A stretch of DNA of 5,793 nucleotides from positions 1 through 5,793 of the forward strand of contig JAQTTI010000066.1 in the NCBI GenBank assembly GCA_028710845.1. Reading direction: 5' to 3'. A program made the translations under genes and the position numbers. Below the pieces are notes generated by a model, which was not told where the DNA came from, made no database searches, and was given only the letters and a program-made list of their open reading frames with translations. The stretch comes from Candidatus Omnitrophota bacterium (GTDB lineage: Bacteria > Omnitrophota > Gorgyraeia > Gygaellales > Profunditerraquicolaceae). Each line of letters begins with the position of its first letter. Within the stretch, counting starts at the first letter, position 1. This document shows, in pieces, positions 5,478 to 5,793 of the stretch.

Positions 5478-5513
5478 CCCCGTTTCCCGATTGCAAAGGA
5501 AATAGTTTCGGTT
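5478..5513. repeat. Right inverted arm of the RAYT element, imperfect REP-like hairpin
   Basis: Read on the - strand, this arm matches the left arm at 30 of 36 positions: foot ACCGAAAC, then CTATTTCCT, an 8-base loop ending AATC, and GGGAAACGG. As single strand it forms a 9-position stem with one A/C mismatch and two G/T pairs, weaker than the left arm. The G/T pairs exist only on the - (transposase-sense) strand and become mismatches on the other, so folding is strand-biased. It lies between the yifB-like stop and the transposase ATG and so also forms the transposase 5' region. Confidence 0.72.
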
Positions 5514-5514
5514 T

Positions 5515-5793
5515 TTAATTAAGGTGTTTATCCAAACTGCGGTATTGAACAGCTTCGGCCACGTGCTCCTCTGAAATAATCTCCTCTTGTTTTAAATCCG
5601 CTATGGTCCGGGCGATCTTCAGGATTTTATCATATGCTCTTGCCGAAAGGTTTAATTCTGAAATTGCCAAACGGATCAGATTTCTCGCTCCCTGATTCAG
5701 CAGGCAGTATTTTTTAATTAATCTGCCCTGCATCTGGGCATTATAGAACAATCCGGATTCTTGAAGCCTTTCTCTTTGGATAAGCCGGGCTTT
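5515..5793 (-). CDS. YifB/ComM-like Mg-chelatase family AAA+ protein, C-terminal part
   Basis: The last 92 codons of a gene that enters from the right edge; the frame stays open to base 5793, so the true start is outside. The text matches the C-terminal Mg-chelatase domain of YifB/ComM proteins: NAQM (about residues 18-21 of the fragment), RLIKKYC, LSARAYDKILKIARTIADL, then HVAEAVQYRSLD. In this family the N-terminal Lon-like and central AAA+ domains, which would hold the Walker motifs, are not visible here. ComM of naturally competent bacteria is a hexameric helicase that aids branch migration during transformation; most YifB members have no tested role. A TTG at 5749-5751 falls inside the conserved region and is not the start. 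The stop (5515-5517) is one base from the RAYT element arm, so the gene end is intact. Confidence 0.92.
   Translation of the reverse strand, partial: KARLIQRERLQESGLFYNAQMQGRLIKKYCLLNQGARNLIRLAISELNLSARAYDKILKIARTIADLKQEEIISEEHVAEAVQYRSLDKHLN

Larger units (their letters stand above)
4951..5513 (-). mobile_element. REP/RAYT-type element: Y1 transposase gene between inverted hairpin arms
   Basis: A 563-base unit bounded by two inverted 36-base arms (4951-4986 and 5478-5513), with the transposase gene filling the space: its stop is 4 bases from the left arm and its ATG 10 bases from the right. REP-associated tyrosine transposases in known genomes are commonly flanked by inverted REP-type palindromes, which this matches. 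It sits between a lipoprotein gene and a yifB-like gene that converge, and the right arm starts 1 base past the yifB stop, so no neighbouring gene is broken. No target-site duplication is evident, as expected for single-strand Y1 transposition. Three sampled 60-base lines inside it hold 16, 21 and 23 G+C, against 30 and 34 in sampled folE and mnmE lines, consistent with foreign origin. The boundaries come from arm alignment and could differ by a few bases. Confidence 0.7.

Noticed and set aside
5749..5751. TTG as the start of a separate 78-residue gene
   Set aside because: It falls within a conserved YifB/ComM block and the frame remains open, with family-like residues, to the window edge.

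Overview
The window reads as a chromosomal, mostly housekeeping segment from a diderm (Gram-negative-type) bacterium of moderate G+C content. It has an outer-envelope lipoprotein and standard bacterial PurH, FolC, MnmE, FolE and YifB/ComM genes. The gene style (a KGKGS/DGAQN-type FolC, a PKD-domain lipoprotein and a REP-type Y1 transposase in a compact genome) would fit an uncultivated lineage such as Omnitrophota or relatives. That placement is an impression from protein style, not something the sequence proves.

Region 1 (1-2868, + strand) is a tight run: the 3' end of purH, then folC 5 bases later, then mnmE overlapping folC by 8 bases. All three products use or make folate cofactors. PurH consumes 10-formyl-tetrahydrofolate, FolC makes and polyglutamates the folate pool, and MnmE uses a tetrahydrofolate one-carbon unit to modify tRNA wobble uridine.

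Region 2 (2870-3401) holds a stand-alone receiver-domain response regulator on the - strand. It converges on mnmE with a single base between the stop codons. Its start faces folE across a 145-base intergenic region with two plausible divergent promoters, each with a perfect dyad between its -35 and -10 boxes. The regulator promoter is placed so that its transcript would start at or beside the ATG, that is, be leaderless.

Region 3 (3402-4945, + strand) is folE (GTP cyclohydrolase I, first step of folate synthesis), then 11 bases later an unrecognised lipoprotein with a hydrophobic aromatic segment, a coiled coil, a Pro/Glu-rich stalk and a C-terminal PKD domain.

Region 4 (4951-5513) is a compact mobile-type element: a REP-associated (Y1/HUH) transposase gene on the - strand between two 36-base inverted arms (30/36 identical), each able to fold into a hairpin. 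It lies just after the stop codon of a - strand yifB/comM-like gene, whose C-terminal 92 codons fill 5515-5793 and which continues beyond the window. No CRISPR array, rRNA, tRNA or convincing intrinsic terminator was seen.
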